64,000 bases of DNA from Stenotrophomonas maltophilia (GTDB lineage: Bacteria; Pseudomonadota; Gammaproteobacteria; Xanthomonadales; Xanthomonadaceae), in the NCBI RefSeq assembly GCF_002138415.1, contig NZ_CP015612.1:846001-910000 (forward strand), read 5' to 3'. The position numbers were made by a program, and so were the translations under genes. Positions within the stretch are counted from its first letter, which is position 1. Each line of letters opens with the position of its first letter. Positions 1 through 20,375 of the stretch are shown here, piece by piece. A model generated the notes under the pieces. It saw only the letters and a list, made by a program, of their open reading frames with translations. It did not search any database and was not told the DNA's origin.

Positions 1-21
1 CCGATTCACGGCGATGCAGCC

Positions 22-50
22 AAGGCTGGGGGCGTAAGCCCCCGGCCTTT
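22..50 (+). terminator. Hairpin after (unseen) rplL, ahead of rpoB
   Basis: A 12-bp stem (22-33 pairs with 38-49, one T-G wobble) closes a GTAA loop and is followed by a T-rich stretch (TTGGTCGTTGTT). It looks like a partial terminator or attenuator between the ribosomal protein genes that should precede the window and rpoB. I see no rplL coding sequence in the window. Confidence 0.65.
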
Positions 51-68
51 GGTCGTTGTTGCAGTGTT

Positions 69-92
69 GTAGATCCACGCCACGCGTGGATG
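69..92 (+). repeat. SMAG-type GTAG palindrome
   Basis: GTAG followed by ATCCACGC / GCGTGGAT arms around a 2-3 nt centre. This matches the S. maltophilia GTAG-headed REP-like family. It lies in the untranslated leader of rpoB. Confidence 0.75.
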
Positions 93-186
93 TAACGAGC
101 GGCAAAAAGCCCAACACGGGCTGCGGTCAGACCCCGGCAGGCCAGCGCAGAGCGCGGCAGCGGGGGAGTGGATGCAGACGAGTTGG

Positions 187-245
187 CAGTTGGAAGTAGC
201 GGGAGAAGGCGTGCTGGTGCCGGCAATACCAGCGACTTCCAACTG
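187..245 (+). promoter_or_regulatory. Nested hairpin in the rpoB leader
   Basis: CAGTTGGAAGT (187-197) pairs perfectly with ACTTCCAACTG (235-245), and inside it GCTGGT (213-218) pairs with ACCAGC (228-233). A long perfect stem 62 nt before the rpoB start resembles an RNase III processing or attenuation site such as the one known in the E. coli rplL-rpoB spacer; equivalence is inferred. Together with 22-50 and 69-92 it fills the 306-nt gap before rpoB; I see no gene in that gap. Confidence 0.6.
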
Positions 246-306
246 ACAATTTCAAGTTCCCTTCGGATCGTGGGCGCACGATCCGCACAACAAGGTGGAA
301 GACCTC

Positions 307-4461
<4,155 letters not shown>

Positions 4462-4469
4462 TCCATGCC

Positions 4470-4495
4470 GGCGCGGCGGCCTCCGCCGCCGCGCC
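4470..4495 (+). other. GC-rich hairpin between rpoB and rpoC
   Basis: A perfect 10-bp stem, GGCGCGGCGG (4470-4479) with its complement at 4486-4495, sits just after the rpoB stop. There is no T-run, so it is more likely an mRNA-stabilising or processing structure than a terminator. Confidence 0.5.
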
Positions 4496-4550
4496 GCTGG
4501 CAGTCAACTGAAAGCCCATCGACACAGCATTCCTCCTTCTGGAGAACACC

Positions 4551-8774
<4,224 letters not shown>

Positions 8775-8781
8775 GGTATCC

Positions 8782-8825
8782 GGTCCGGCCGCAAGGCCGG
8801 ACCACCCCATCGGTCCATTGATGGG
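8782..8825 (+). terminator. Tandem hairpins after rpoC
   Basis: A 9-bp stem with a GCAA tetraloop (8782-8803) is followed by a weaker CCCATC/GATGGG stem (8806-8825). There is no clear T-run, so termination may be partial or factor-dependent. Confidence 0.5.
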
Positions 8826-8936
8826 TAGGGAAAGGGCAGGGGAGGTCGTCCGCGATCGACCCGGCCAACCTGAACGGGGTACATGGAGGCCCCCCAGTAA
8901 CGTTCCGGGATCAGGGACGGGCTTGACAGGAGGCGT

Positions 8937-8966
8937 TTGACTGCTTTCCTGGCAGGTTGCTACAAT
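8937..8966 (+). promoter_or_regulatory. Promoter of the str operon
   Basis: TTGACT (8937-8942) and TACAAT (8961-8966) are separated by 18 nt, about 90 nt before rpsL. This is the best sigma-70 match in the rpoC-rpsL spacer. Confidence 0.7.
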
Positions 8967-8976
8967 CGTCTGTCTC

Positions 8977-9005
8977 AGCAGGCCAGAATTTTGGCCTGCT
9001 TTAAC
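8977..9005 (+). promoter_or_regulatory. Attenuator-like hairpin in the rpsL leader
   Basis: AGCAGGCCA (8977-8985) pairs perfectly with TGGCCTGCT (8992-9000), followed by TTTAA. It begins about 4 nt after the predicted transcription start, so it is a 5-prime-end stem-loop or early attenuator of the str transcript. Confidence 0.55.
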
Positions 9006-9057
9006 ATTTCCGCATCTCTGGCCGGATTTTCCGGCCACCAATCAGAAGAACCTACTG

Positions 9058-9432
9058 ATGGCGACGATCAACCAGCTGGTCCGCAAGCCGCGGCAAGCGA
9101 CCACCTACAAGAGTGCCTCGCCGGCGCTCGACAAGTGCCCGCAGCGCCGTGGCGTCTGCACCCGTGTCTACACCACCACTCCGAAGAAGCCGAACTCGGC
9201 TCTGCGCAAGGTTGCCAAGGTCCGCCTGACCAACCAGGAAGAAGTGATCTCCTACATCGGTGGTGAAGGCCACAACCTGCAGGAGCACTCCGTGGTCCTG
9301 ATCCGCGGCGGTCGCGTCAAGGACCTGCCGGGTGTGCGTTACCACACCGTTCGTGGCTCGCTCGACGCCGCCGGCGTTGCCAAGCGTCGCCAGGCCCGTT
9401 CCAAGTACGGCGCCAAGCGTCCGAAGGCATAA
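9058..9432 (+). CDS. rpsL: 30S ribosomal protein S12
   Basis: Decoding-centre protein of the small subunit, 124 residues, full length. The two positions where streptomycin-resistance changes usually arise, K43 (in TPKKPNS) and K88 (in RVKDLPG), are both lysine, so the allele looks streptomycin-sensitive. It is the first gene of the str operon, 12 nt ahead of rpsG, which has a good AAGGAGAG ribosome binding site. Confidence 0.98.
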
Positions 9433-9444
9433 GGAGAGAGCACT

Positions 9445-9918
9445 ATGTCGCGTAAGGGTAATACTCCGCAGCGTTCCGTCCTGCCCGATCCGAAGCACGG
9501 AAGCGAAACCATCGCCCGCTTCATCAACATGGTCATGCAGAGCGGCAAGAAGTCCGTCGCCGAAAAGATCGTGTACGGCGCCATGGACGTGATCACCGAG
9601 AAGAACAGCAGCGCCAACGCCATTGAACTGGTGCAGAAGGCTCTGGACAACGTCGCTCCGGCGGTCGAAGTCAAGTCGCGCCGCGTCGGTGGTGCCACCT
9701 ACCAGGTGCCGGTCGAAGTGCGTTCGTCGCGCAAGATGGCTCTGGCCATGCGCTGGCTGATCGACTCCGCGCGCAAGCGTGGTGAGAACACCATGCCGAA
9801 GAAGCTGGCTGCTGAACTGATCGACGCCTCGGAAAACCGTGGCGGCGCCATCAAGAAGCGCGAAGAAACCCACCGCATGGCCGAAGCCAACAAGGCATTC
9901 GCCCACTACCGCTGGTGA
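9445..9918 (+). CDS. rpsG: 30S ribosomal protein S7
   Basis: Primary 16S rRNA-binding protein that nucleates assembly of the 30S head; 157 residues, starting [20 protein letters not shown], typical of Xanthomonadaceae. In E. coli S7 represses its own operon by binding the rpsL-rpsG spacer; that spacer is only 12 nt here, so the same mechanism is not obvious. Confidence 0.98.
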   Translation: MSRKGNTPQRSVLPDPKHGSETIARFINMVMQSGKKSVAEKIVYGAMDVITEKNSSANAIELVQKALDNVAPAVEVKSRRVGGATYQVPVEVRSSRKMALAMRWLIDSARKRGENTMPKKLAAELIDASENRGGAIKKREETHRMAEANKAFAHYRW

Positions 9919-9944
9919 GTTTGACGGCCTTGTAAAACAGGCAG

Positions 9945-10020
9945 GGCAGCACCACTTCGGTGCGTGCTGCCTCGCGGTCCCAGAAGGACTGCGCCAATCC
10001 GAAGGCCGCCGAAAGGCGGC
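9945..10020 (+). other. Two hairpins in the rpsG-fusA spacer
   Basis: GGCAGCAC/GTGCTGCC (9945-9952 with 9964-9971) encloses a CAC-TTCG-GTG tip, and GCCGCC-GAAA-GGCGGC (10005-10020) lies 40 nt before the fusA start. Both end in stable tetraloops. They could tune fusA translation or protect the mRNA. Confidence 0.5.
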
Positions 10021-10059
10021 GTTCGGCCATCCGAAATCCAAGAAATCTGAGAGGCTCCC

Positions 10060-12201
<2,142 letters not shown>

Positions 12202-12253
12202 GCCTCGCTCAGCCTCTCTTGAAACCACTTACGAACAATCAAGGTATAGAACA

Positions 12254-13444
12254 ATGGCAAAGGGTAAGTTCGAGCGCACCAAGCCGCACGTCAACGTCGG
12301 CACCATCGGTCACGTCGACCACGGCAAGACCACGCTGACCGCTGCACTGACCAAGATCGGCGCCGAGCGCTTCGGTGGCGAGTTCAAGGATTACTCCTCG
12401 ATCGACGCCGCGCCGGAAGAAAAGGCGCGTGGTATCACGATCTCGACCGCGCACGTCGAATACGAATCCCCGGTCCGTCACTACGCCCACGTCGATTGCC
12501 CGGGCCATGCTGACTACGTCAAGAACATGATCACCGGTGCTGCCCAGATGGACGGCGCGATCCTGGTCTGCTCGGCCGCTGACGGCCCGATGCCGCAGAC
12601 CCGCGAGCACATCCTGCTGTCGCGTCAGGTCGGCGTGCCGTACATCGTCGTGTTCCTGAACAAGGCCGACATGGTTGACGACGCCGAGCTGCTCGAGCTG
12701 GTCGAGATGGAAGTGCGCGAGCTGCTGAGCAAGTACGACTTCCCGGGCGACGACACCCCGATCATCGCCGGTTCGGCCCGTCTGGCGCTGGAAGGCGACC
12801 AGAGCGACATCGGCGTGCCGGCCATCCTGAAGCTGGTCGACGCCCTGGACAGCTGGATCCCGGAGCCGGAGCGCGCGATCGACAAGCCGTTCCTGATGCC
12901 GGTGGAAGACGTGTTCTCGATCTCGGGCCGCGGCACCGTGGTGACCGGTCGTATCGAGCGCGGCGTGATCAAGGTTGGCGACGAAATCGAAATCGTCGGC
13001 ATCCGTCCGGTGCAGAAGACCACCGTGACCGGCGTTGAAATGTTCCGCAAGCTGCTGGACCAGGGTCAGGCAGGCGACAACGCTGGCCTGCTGCTGCGCG
13101 GCACCAAGCGTGACGACGTCGAGCGTGGCCAGGTTCTGGCCAAGCCGGGTTCGATCAAGCCGCACACCAAGTTCGAAGGCGAAGTCTACGTCCTGTCGAA
13201 GGACGAGGGCGGCCGTCACACCCCGTTCTTCAACGGCTACCGTCCGCAGTTCTACTTCCGCACCACCGACATCACCGGCGCAGCTGCTCTGCCGGAAGGC
13301 GTCGAAATGGTGATGCCGGGTGACAACGTCAAGATGGTCGTCACCCTGATCAACCCGGTGGCAATGGACGAAGGCCTGCGCTTCGCCATCCGCGAAGGCG
13401 GTCGTACCGTCGGCGCCGGCGTGGTCTCGAAGATCATCGAGTAA
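12254..13444 (+). CDS. tuf: Translation elongation factor Tu
   Basis: GTPase that delivers aminoacyl-tRNA to the ribosome. The motifs [18 protein letters not shown] and NKAD are present; 396 residues. Gammaproteobacteria usually carry a second tuf copy near secE; that region would lie before rpoB, outside this window. It closes the str operon, with a strong stem-loop 15 nt after the stop. Confidence 0.98.
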   Translation: MAKGKFERTKPHVNVGTIGHVDHGKTTLTAALTKIGAERFGGEFKDYSSIDAAPEEKARGITISTAHVEYESPVRHYAHVDCPGHADYVKNMITGAAQMDGAILVCSAADGPMPQTREHILLSRQVGVPYIVVFLNKADMVDDAELLELVEMEVRELLSKYDFPGDDTPIIAGSARLALEGDQSDIGVPAILKLVDALDSWIPEPERAIDKPFLMPVEDVFSISGRGTVVTGRIERGVIKVGDEIEIVGIRPVQKTTVTGVEMFRKLLDQGQAGDNAGLLLRGTKRDDVERGQVLAKPGSIKPHTKFEGEVYVLSKDEGGRHTPFFNGYRPQFYFRTTDITGAAALPEGVEMVMPGDNVKMVVTLINPVAMDEGLRFAIREGGRTVGAGVVSKIIE

Positions 13445-13458
13445 TCTGGTAGTATCTG

Positions 13459-13492
13459 CGCCCCGATGTTGCCTGGGTAGGGCATCGGGGCG
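13459..13492 (+). terminator. Hairpin after tuf
   Basis: CGCCCCGATG (13459-13468) pairs perfectly with CATCGGGGCG (13483-13492) around a 14-nt loop. There is no T-run, but it is positioned as the end of the str operon. Confidence 0.6.
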
Positions 13493-13569
13493 TATCAAAT
13501 GGGAAAGCAGGCACAGGATGTGCCTTGTGTTCCCCGGACCAGGAAGGGTCAATGCCATTCAGGCGGCGT

Positions 13570-13611
13570 CAACAGGCGACTGTTGACAGCTGCCTTGCGT
13601 GCCATTATGCT
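13570..13611 (+). promoter_or_regulatory. S10 operon promoter with overlapping palindrome
   Basis: TTGACA (13583-13588), a 17-nt spacer and TATGCT (13606-13611) make the strongest sigma-70 promoter in the window. The small palindrome CAACAG-GCGA-CTGTTG (13570-13585) overlaps the -35 box and could be an operator. About 160 nt of leader follow before rpsJ; I see no gene in the 13445-13776 spacer. Confidence 0.75.
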
Positions 13612-13776
13612 TCTACGTCTGGGCAGGCCGGGAAACTGGTCTGCCTACGTTTTTGAGGTCTATGGAGTGACCTTGGCGGCCTGCAGGACTGTGGGTCGTC
13701 CGTATTCAGGAATTTCATGGGGCAAAGCAACCCAGAGGCTTTGTCTGTCGCTCTTTTAACGAAGGAACCTACCGCC

Positions 13777-14088
13777 ATGGCGGACCAAAAGATCCGGATC
13801 CGGCTGAAAGCGTTCGATCATCGTCTGATCGACCGTTCGGCCAGCGAGATCGTTGAAACGGCAAAGCGGACCGGCGCGCAAGTGCGTGGCCCGATCCCGC
13901 TGCCGACCAAGATCGAGCGTTACACCGTTCTCGTTTCCCCGCACGTCGACAAGGACGCGCGTGACCAGTACGAGACCCGCACGCACAAGCGCGTGCTCGA
14001 TATCGTTGACCCGAATGACAAGACCGTGGACGCGCTGATGAAGCTCGAACTGGCTGCCGGCGTCGACGTTCAGATCAAGCTGACCTGA
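13777..14088 (+). CDS. rpsJ: 30S ribosomal protein S10 (NusE)
   Basis: 30S head protein that also acts with NusB in transcription antitermination. 103 residues. The reading frame is open upstream to an ATG at 13717, but the family starts [19 protein letters not shown], which corresponds to 13777, preceded by GAAGGAACC. First gene of the S10 operon. Confidence 0.97.
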
Positions 14089-14099
14089 GGACTACGACC

Positions 14100-14750
14100 A
14101 TGACGAAGAAGTATTCGTTGGGCTTCGTGGGCCGCAAGGCTGGCATGAGCCGCGTGTTCACTGAAGATGGCCGCTCCATCCCGGTGACCCTGATCGAAGC
14201 AACCCCGAACCGCATCGCGCAGATCAAGACCGTCGAAACCGACGGCTACAGCGCCGTGCAGGTGACCGTCGGCGCGCGTCGCGCTGCCCTGGTCAACAAG
14301 CCGGAAGCCGGCCACTTCGCCAAGGCGAAGGTGGAAGCGGGTCGTGGCCTGTGGGAATTCCGCGTTGAAGACGCGCAGCTCGGCGATTTCGCCGTTGGCG
14401 GCGAAGTCAAGGCGGACATCTTCGAAGTCGGCCAGATCGTCGACGTCCAGGGTGTCACCAAGGGTAAGGGCTTCCAGGGCACCATCAAGCGCCACAACTT
14501 CCGTATGGGCGATGCAACCCACGGTAACTCGCTGTCGCATCGCGCGCCGGGTTCGCTGGGTCAGCGCCAGACTCCGGGTCGCGTTTTCCCGGGCAAGAAG
14601 ATGTCGGGCCACATGGGCGCAGTGCAGCAGAGCACCCAGAACCTGGAAGTGGTCAAGGTCGACGTCGAGCGCGGTCTGATCGCCGTTCGCGGCGCCGTTC
14701 CGGGCGCGGCGGGTGGCGACGTGATCGTCCGTCCGGCGAGCAAGGCATAA
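14100..14750 (+). CDS. rplC: 50S ribosomal protein L3
   Basis: Early-assembly 23S rRNA-binding protein near the peptidyl-transferase centre; 216 residues. The conserved segment [20 protein letters not shown], which contains the glutamine methylated in E. coli L3, is intact. It starts 11 nt after rpsJ. Confidence 0.97.
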
Positions 14751-14762
14751 GGAGAGATGACG

Positions 14763-15368
14763 ATGGAACTCGTTATCACGGGTAGCAACAACAAGGTCTC
14801 GGTCTCCGACGCCGTGTTCGGTCGCGATTTCAGCGAAGATCTGGTCCACCAGGTCGTCGTTGCCTACCGCAACGCCGGTCGCGCCGGCACCAAGGCACAG
14901 AAGACTCGCTCCGAAGTGGCTGGTACCACCAAGAAGTCGAAGAAGCAGAAGGGCGGCGGCGCGCGTCATGGCGCACTGACGGCTCCGATCTTCGTCGGCG
15001 GCGGTGTCACCTTCGCGGCCAAGCCGCGCAGCTTCGAGCAGAAGGTCAATCGTAAGCAGTACCGTGCCGCCATGTGCGCGATCCTGTCCGAGCTGAACCG
15101 TCAGGGCCGTCTGACCATCGTGGAGTCCTTCGACGTCGAAGTGACCAACACGAAGGGTCTGATCGCCAAGCTGGCCGGCCTGGAAGTGGGCAAGCGCCCG
15201 CTGATCGTCACCGAAGAAGCGTCCGAGCACCTGTACCTGTCCGCCCGCAATCTGCCGTACGTGCAGGTGCGTGACGTCCAGGGTCTGGATCCGGTCTCGC
15301 TGGTGGGTGCCGACACGGTCGTCATCACCGCTGACGCGGTCAAGAAGGTCGAGGAGTGGCTGGCATGA
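14763..15368 (+). CDS. rplD: 50S ribosomal protein L4
   Basis: Large-subunit protein lining the exit tunnel; in E. coli it also represses the S10 operon. Two ATGs are possible. AAGGAGAG (14749-14756) directly abuts the ATG at 14757 but is ideally spaced for the ATG at 14763, which also gives the family start MELVITG, so I chose 14763 (201 residues). The last bases overlap rplW by 4 nt, implying translational coupling. Confidence 0.96.
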
Positions 15369-15664
15369 ACAGCAACGAAAAAATCTTCAGCGTGCTGCGT
15401 GCCCCGCGTGTCTCCGAAAAGACCGCGCGCCTGCAGGAACTCTCCAACCAGTATGTCTTCGAAGTTTCGAACGAAGCCACCAAGGCCGATGTAAAGGCCG
15501 CGGTTGAGCAGCTGTTCGACGTCAAGGTCGAAGCCGTCAACGTGGTCAACGTCAAGGGCAAGAACAAGTCCTTCCGTAACCGTGCTGGCCGCCGCGGCGA
15601 TTGGCGCAAGGCGTACGTTCGCCTGGCCGATGGCCAGTCGATCGATGTAACGGCCAAGGCCTGA
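15365..15664 (+). CDS. rplW: 50S ribosomal protein L23
   Basis: Exit-tunnel rim protein, docking site for trigger factor and SRP. The frame is open from a GTG at 15356, but the ATG at 15365 overlaps the rplD stop (ATGA) and has GAGGAG (15351-15356) eight bases upstream, giving [19 protein letters not shown] and 99 residues, the family length. Confidence 0.96.
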
Positions 15665-15674
15665 GGTACATCCC

Positions 15675-16502
15675 ATGCCATTGATGAAATTCAAGCCCAC
15701 TTCCCCCGGCCGCCGTTCGGCCGTGCGCGTGGTCACTCCCGACCTGCACAAGGGTGCTCCGCACGCTGCGCTGGTCGAGTCGCAGAGCCGCTCGGGTGGT
15801 CGTAACCACCATGGCCGCATCACCGTGCGTCACGTCGGTGGTGGTGCCAAGCAGCACTACCGCATCATCGACTTCAAGCGCAACAAGCTGGGCATCCCGG
15901 CGCGCGTGGAACGCATCGAATACGATCCGAACCGCACCGCGCACATTGCTCTGCTGTGCTACGTCGACGGTGAGCGTCGCTACATCATCGCCCCGAAGGG
16001 CCTGAAGGCTGGTGATCAGGTGATCGCTGGTTCGGATGCCCCGATCAAGGCCGGCAACACCCTGCCGCTGCGCAACATCCCGGTCGGCACCACCATCCAC
16101 TGCATCGAACTGAAGCCGGGCAAGGGCGCTCAGATCGCTCGCGCCGCTGGTGCGGCCGTGCAGCTGGTGGCTCGCGAAGGCATCTACGCCACCCTGCGCC
16201 TGCGCTCGGGTGAAATGCGTAAGGTTCCGGTCGAGTGCTGCGCCACCATCGGCGAAGTCGGCAACGACGAGCACAGCCTGGAAAAGCTGGGCAAGGCCGG
16301 TGCCAAGCGTTGGCGCGGCGTCCGCCCGACCGTTCGTGGTGCTGCCATGAACCCGGTTGACCACCCGCACGGTGGTGGTGAGGCCAAGGCCGGCCAGGGT
16401 AACCCGCATCCGGTCACCCCGTGGGGTGTCCCGACCAAGGGTTACAAGACGCGCCATAACAAGCGCACTCAGCAGTTCATCGTCCGCGATCGTAGGGGCT
16501 AA
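15675..16502 (+). CDS. rplB: 50S ribosomal protein L2
   Basis: Large-subunit core protein needed for subunit joining and peptidyl transfer; 275 residues. The C-terminal [19 protein letters not shown] region carries the highly conserved histidine implicated in activity. It starts 10 nt after rplW. Confidence 0.98.
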
Positions 16503-16508
16503 TCGACC

Positions 16509-16778
16509 ATGGCACGTTCACTCAAGAAGGGCCCGTTCGTCGATCACCACCTCGTCAAGAAGGTGGAGGCCGCTGCGGGCAGCAAGAAGCCGATCAAGAC
16601 CTGGTCGCGCCGTTCGATGATCCTGCCTGACATGGTAGGCGTCACCATTGCCGTGCATAACGGCAAGAACCACATCCCGGTTCTCGTCAACGAGAACATG
16701 GTCGGCCACAAGCTCGGCGAATTTGCCATCACCCGGACCTTCAAGGGTCACGGTGGTGACAAGAAGTCGGGCAAGTAA
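16509..16778 (+). CDS. rpsS: 30S ribosomal protein S19
   Basis: Small-subunit head protein that contacts 50S via the A-site finger; 89 residues, starting [15 protein letters not shown]. Six nucleotides separate it from rplB. Confidence 0.97.
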   Translation: MARSLKKGPFVDHHLVKKVEAAAGSKKPIKTWSRRSMILPDMVGVTIAVHNGKNHIPVLVNENMVGHKLGEFAITRTFKGHGGDKKSGK

Positions 16779-16790
16779 GGAGAGATGACA

Positions 16791-17126
16791 ATGGAAGCGA
16801 AAGCCATCCTGCGCACTGCGCGCATCTCCCCGCAGAAGGCTCGTCTGGTCGCTGACCAGGTGCGCGGTCTGCCGGCCGAGCGTGCGGTCAACCTGCTGAA
16901 GTTCTCGGACAAGAAGGCTGCCCACCTGATCAAGAAGGTGGTGGAGTCGGCAATTGCCAACGCCGAGAACAACCAGGGCGCCGACGTCGACGAGCTGAAG
17001 GTTCAGACCATCATGGTTGATGAAGGTCCGACCCTGAAGCGTTTCATGGCGCGGGCGAAAGGCCGCGGTACCCGCATCCTCAAGCGCACCAGCCACATCA
17101 CTGTGGTTGTGGGCGCCGCCAAGTAA
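16791..17126 (+). CDS. rplV: 50S ribosomal protein L22
   Basis: Tunnel-constriction protein. As with rplD, a run AAGGAGAGATGACAATG offers ATGs at 16785 and 16791; only the second is properly spaced from the ribosome binding site and it gives [19 protein letters not shown], 111 residues. The extended hairpin with RAKGRGTRI near the C-terminus is intact, so no macrolide-type deletion is seen. Confidence 0.96.
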   Translation: MEAKAILRTARISPQKARLVADQVRGLPAERAVNLLKFSDKKAAHLIKKVVESAIANAENNQGADVDELKVQTIMVDEGPTLKRFMARAKGRGTRILKRTSHITVVVGAAK

Positions 17127-17144
17127 GCGGATAAGGAAAAGACC

Positions 17145-17879
17145 ATGGGTCATAAAGTTCATCCGATTGGTATCCGCCTCGGCATTTCCAAGGACTGGAA
17201 CTCCAAGTGGTACGCCAACAAGGCCGAGTTCGCTGGTTACCTGGCAGCCGACCTGAAAGTGCGCGAAATGCTGCGCAAGAAGCTGGCTCAGGCCGGCATC
17301 AGCAAGATCCTGATCGAGCGTCCGGCCAAGACCGCTCGCGTGACGATCCACACCGCCCGTCCGGGCGTGGTGATCGGCAAGCGCGGTGAGGACATCGAGA
17401 AGCTGCGCAAGGAAGTGAGCGAGATGATGGGCGTCCCGGCGCACATCAACGTCACCGAAGTGCGCAAGCCGGAACTGGACGCGCAGCTCGTTGCCGAGTC
17501 GATCGCCCAGCAGCTGGAGCGTCGCATCATGTTCCGCCGTGCAATGAAGCGCTCGGTCGGCAACGCGATGCGTCTGGGTGCCCTGGGCATCAAGGTCAAC
17601 GTTGGTGGCCGCCTCAACGGTGCAGAAATCGCCCGTTCGGAGTGGTACCGCGAAGGCCGCGTGCCGCTGCACACCCTGCGTGCCGACATCGACTATGGCT
17701 TCGCTGAAGCCAAGACGACCTACGGCATCATCGGCATCAAGGTCTGGATCTACAAGGGCGAGGTCTTCGATTTCTCCCAGGTTGGCCAGGAAAAGCAGGA
17801 CGACACCCCGTCGCGCAACGATCGTCACGATCGCGGCGACCGTGGTGACCGTCAGCGCCCGGCCCGTGAAGCGAGGTAA
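17145..17879 (+). CDS. rpsC: 30S ribosomal protein S3
   Basis: mRNA-entry protein with a KH domain ([17 protein letters not shown] in the first half) and an S3 C-terminal domain. At 244 residues it is slightly longer than E. coli S3 (233) because of a charged D/R-rich tail ([17 protein letters not shown]). Confidence 0.97.
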   Translation: MGHKVHPIGIRLGISKDWNSKWYANKAEFAGYLAADLKVREMLRKKLAQAGISKILIERPAKTARVTIHTARPGVVIGKRGEDIEKLRKEVSEMMGVPAHINVTEVRKPELDAQLVAESIAQQLERRIMFRRAMKRSVGNAMRLGALGIKVNVGGRLNGAEIARSEWYREGRVPLHTLRADIDYGFAEAKTTYGIIGIKVWIYKGEVFDFSQVGQEKQDDTPSRNDRHDRGDRGDRQRPAREAR

Positions 17880-17884
17880 CGACA

Positions 17885-18298
17885 ATGTTGCAACCCAAGC
17901 GAACCAAGTACCGCAAGGTACACAAGGGCCGTAACGATGGCCTGAGCTGGAGCGCCAACGCTGTCAGCTTCGGCGAATACGGCCTGAAGGCAACCGCACA
18001 CGGTCAGCTGACCGCGCGTCAGATCGAAGCGGCCCGCCGCTCGATCAGCCGCTACGTCAAGCGCGGCGGCAAGATGTGGATCCGCGTGTTCCCCGACAAG
18101 CCCATCACCAAGAAGCCCATCGAAGTCCGAATGGGTTCTGGTAAGGGCAACGTGGAATACTGGGTGGCCCAGATCCAGCCCGGCCGCATGATCTATGAAA
18201 TCGAGGGTGTTTCCGAGGAAGTGGCTCGCGAGGCGTTCCGCCTGGCCGCCGCCAAGCTCTCGGTCACCACCACTTTCGTGACCCGTACGGTGCGCTGA
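17885..18298 (+). CDS. rplP: 50S ribosomal protein L16
   Basis: Protein contacting A-site tRNA and the peptidyl-transferase region; 137 residues starting [19 protein letters not shown]. Its TGA overlaps the rpmC ATG by one base. Confidence 0.97.
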   Translation: MLQPKRTKYRKVHKGRNDGLSWSANAVSFGEYGLKATAHGQLTARQIEAARRSISRYVKRGGKMWIRVFPDKPITKKPIEVRMGSGKGNVEYWVAQIQPGRMIYEIEGVSEEVAREAFRLAAAKLSVTTTFVTRTVR

Positions 18299-18483
18299 TG
18301 GATATCAAAACTCTCCGTGAAAAGTCGGCTGACGAACTCAAGGCCCACCTGATCGACCTGCGTAAGGAACAGTTCTCTGTCCGTATGCAGCAGGTCACCG
18401 GCCAGCTGCCGAAGACCCACGACATTCGCCGGGTCCGTCGCGAGATTGCTCGCGTCAAGACCCTGCTCGGCAGCACGAAGTAA
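18298..18483 (+). CDS. rpmC: 50S ribosomal protein L29
   Basis: Small helical protein beside L23 at the tunnel exit; 61 residues ([18 protein letters not shown]). The start codon overlaps the rplP stop (TGATG), so the two are probably translationally coupled. Confidence 0.97.
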   Translation: MDIKTLREKSADELKAHLIDLRKEQFSVRMQQVTGQLPKTHDIRRVRREIARVKTLLGSTK

Positions 18484-18494
18484 GGATGGCCGCT

Positions 18495-18764
18495 ATGAGC
18501 GACAATACTGAAAAGAAGACGCTGCGCACGGTCGAAGGCCGTGTCGTCAGCAACAAGATGGACAAGACGGTTACCGTCCTGGTTGAGCGTCAGGTCAAGC
18601 ACGCGCTGTACGGCAAGTACATCAAGCGCTCGACGAAGCTGCACGCCCACGATGCCGACAACGCCTGCAAGGAAGGCGATGTCGTCCGCGTGACCGAGAT
18701 TGCTCCGATGTCCAAGACCAAGAACTGGCGCGTGGTGGAAGTCATCACGCGCGCGGCTGAATAA
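18495..18764 (+). CDS. rpsQ: 30S ribosomal protein S17
   Basis: Primary 16S rRNA-binding protein; 89 residues from the ATG at 18495 ([20 protein letters not shown]). An ATG at 18486 overlaps the AAGGA ribosome binding site itself, so I rejected it. Last gene of the S10 group, 11 nt before rplN with no terminator between. Confidence 0.95.
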   Translation: MSDNTEKKTLRTVEGRVVSNKMDKTVTVLVERQVKHALYGKYIKRSTKLHAHDADNACKEGDVVRVTEIAPMSKTKNWRVVEVITRAAE

Positions 18765-18775
18765 GGAGCTGAATC

Positions 18776-19144
18776 ATGATCCAGATGCAGAGCTACCTTG
18801 ACGTCGCGGACAATTCGGGTGCCAAGCAGGTGATGTGCTTCAAGGTGCTGGGTGGTTCCAAGCGCCGTTACGCCGGCATCGGCGACATCATCAAGGTCAC
18901 CGTGAAGGATGCGATTCCGCGCGGCAAGGTCAAGAAGGGTGAAGTGTATGACGCCGTCGTGGTGCGTACCCGCAAGGGTGTGCGTCGCGCCGACGGCTCG
19001 CTGATCCGCTTCGACGGCAACGCTGCCGTTCTGCTGAACAGCAAGCAGGAGCCGATCGGTACCCGTATCTTCGGGCCGGTGACCCGTGAACTTCGTTCGG
19101 AGAAGTTCATGAAGATCGTCTCGCTCGCTCCCGAAGTGCTGTGA
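18776..19144 (+). CDS. rplN: 50S ribosomal protein L14
   Basis: Interface protein of the large subunit, also the docking site for the RsfS silencing factor; 122 residues, [20 protein letters not shown]. First gene of the spc operon; with only 11 nt after rpsQ, S10 and spc are probably read as one transcript. Confidence 0.98.
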
Positions 19145-19160
19145 GCGACAGGAGATAATC

Positions 19161-19478
19161 ATGGCTAACCGTATCAAGAAGGGCGACCAGGTTGTCGTCA
19201 ACGCTGGCAAGGACAAGGGCAAGCAGGGCGAAGTCGTCCGCGTCGACGGCGACCGTGTGGTCGTCGCCAACGTGAACATCGTCAAGCGCCACACCAAGCC
19301 GAACCCGCAGGCAGGTGTTGCCGGCGGCGTGGTCGAGCGCGAAGCTTCGATCCATATCTCCAACGTGAATGTTCTGAACCCGGCTTCGGGCAAGGGCGAA
19401 CGCGTTGGCTTCAAGGTGCTGGAGGATGGACGCAAACTGCGTGTGTTCCGCTCCAGCGGTGAGGCGCTCGACGCCTGA
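19161..19478 (+). CDS. rplX: 50S ribosomal protein L24
   Basis: Assembly initiator protein with a KOW motif near the N-terminus ([20 protein letters not shown]); 105 residues. A good AGGAGAT ribosome binding site precedes the start. Confidence 0.97.
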
Positions 19479-19489
19479 GGAATGAGAAG

Positions 19490-20032
19490 ATGAGTTCCCG
19501 TCTCGAAAAGTTCTACAAGGACGAAGTGGTGCCGGCGCTGATGAAGCAGTTCGGCTACACCAATCCGATGGAAGTGCCGAAGCTGGTCAAGGTCACCCTG
19601 AACATGGGTGTCGGCGAAGCGGCCACCAACAAGAAGATCCTGGAAAACGCCGTCGGCGACATGACCAAGATTTCCGGCCAGAAGCCGGTTGTCACCAAGT
19701 CGCGTGTGTCGGTTGCGTCGTTCAAGATCCGCGATGGTTGGCCGATCGGCTGCAAGACCACGCTGCGTCGCCACAAGATGTACGAGTTCCTGGATCGCCT
19801 GATCAACATCTCGCTGCCGCGCGTGCGCGACTTCCGTGGTGTTTCCGGTCGTTCCTTCGACGGCCGCGGCAACTTCAACATGGGTGTGAAGGAGCAGATC
19901 ATCTTCCCGGAAATCGACTTCGACGCCGTCGACGCGATCCGCGGTATGGATATCGCCATCACCACCACTGCGAAGACCGACGCGGAAGCGAAGGCGCTGC
20001 TGGCAGCGTTCAAGTTCCCGTTCCGTAACTGA
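19490..20032 (+). CDS. rplE: 50S ribosomal protein L5
   Basis: 5S rRNA-binding protein of the central protuberance; 180 residues with conserved MGVGEA and [13 protein letters not shown] segments. Preceded by a short AATGAGAAG site 11 nt after rplX. Confidence 0.97.
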   Translation: MSSRLEKFYKDEVVPALMKQFGYTNPMEVPKLVKVTLNMGVGEAATNKKILENAVGDMTKISGQKPVVTKSRVSVASFKIRDGWPIGCKTTLRRHKMYEFLDRLINISLPRVRDFRGVSGRSFDGRGNFNMGVKEQIIFPEIDFDAVDAIRGMDIAITTTAKTDAEAKALLAAFKFPFRN

Positions 20033-20050
20033 TCTGTCGAGGAAACCGAA

Positions 20051-20356
20051 ATGGCAAAGACCTCCATGGTCAACCGCGACATCAAGCGGGAAAAGCTGGC
20101 AAAGAAGTACGCTGAGAAGCGTGCAGCTCTGAAGAAGATCGTGTCCTCCGTGGACGCGACCTACGAAGAGAAGATCGACGCCGCAACCAAGCTGGCCAAG
20201 CTGCCGCGCGATTCGTCGCCGAGCCGCCAGCGCAACCGTTGCGAGCTGTCGGGTCGTCCGCGTGGCGTCTACAGCAAGTTCGGCCTGGGCCGTAACAAGC
20301 TGCGTGAAGCCACCATGCGTGGCGACGTCCCGGGTCTGCGCAAGGCCAGCTGGTAA
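20051..20356 (+). CDS. rpsN: 30S ribosomal protein S14
   Basis: 30S head protein; 101 residues, the long zinc-independent type (no CXXC pairs; C-terminal [20 protein letters not shown]). Unusually for spc, the next gene is 258 nt away, separated by hairpins and a terminator. Confidence 0.97.
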   Translation: MAKTSMVNRDIKREKLAKKYAEKRAALKKIVSSVDATYEEKIDAATKLAKLPRDSSPSRQRNRCELSGRPRGVYSKFGLGRNKLREATMRGDVPGLRKASW

Positions 20357-20375
20357 TCCCAGCCGGCCCTGCGAT

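Noticed and set aside
1..60. 3-prime end of rplL at the left edge
   Set aside because: The visible bases do not encode the L7/L12 C-terminus, and a terminator-like hairpin already starts at 22.
13445..13776. A tRNA or small gene between tuf and rpsJ
   Set aside because: No cloverleaf or T-loop sequence and no convincing frame; the gap is explained by a terminator, promoter and leader.
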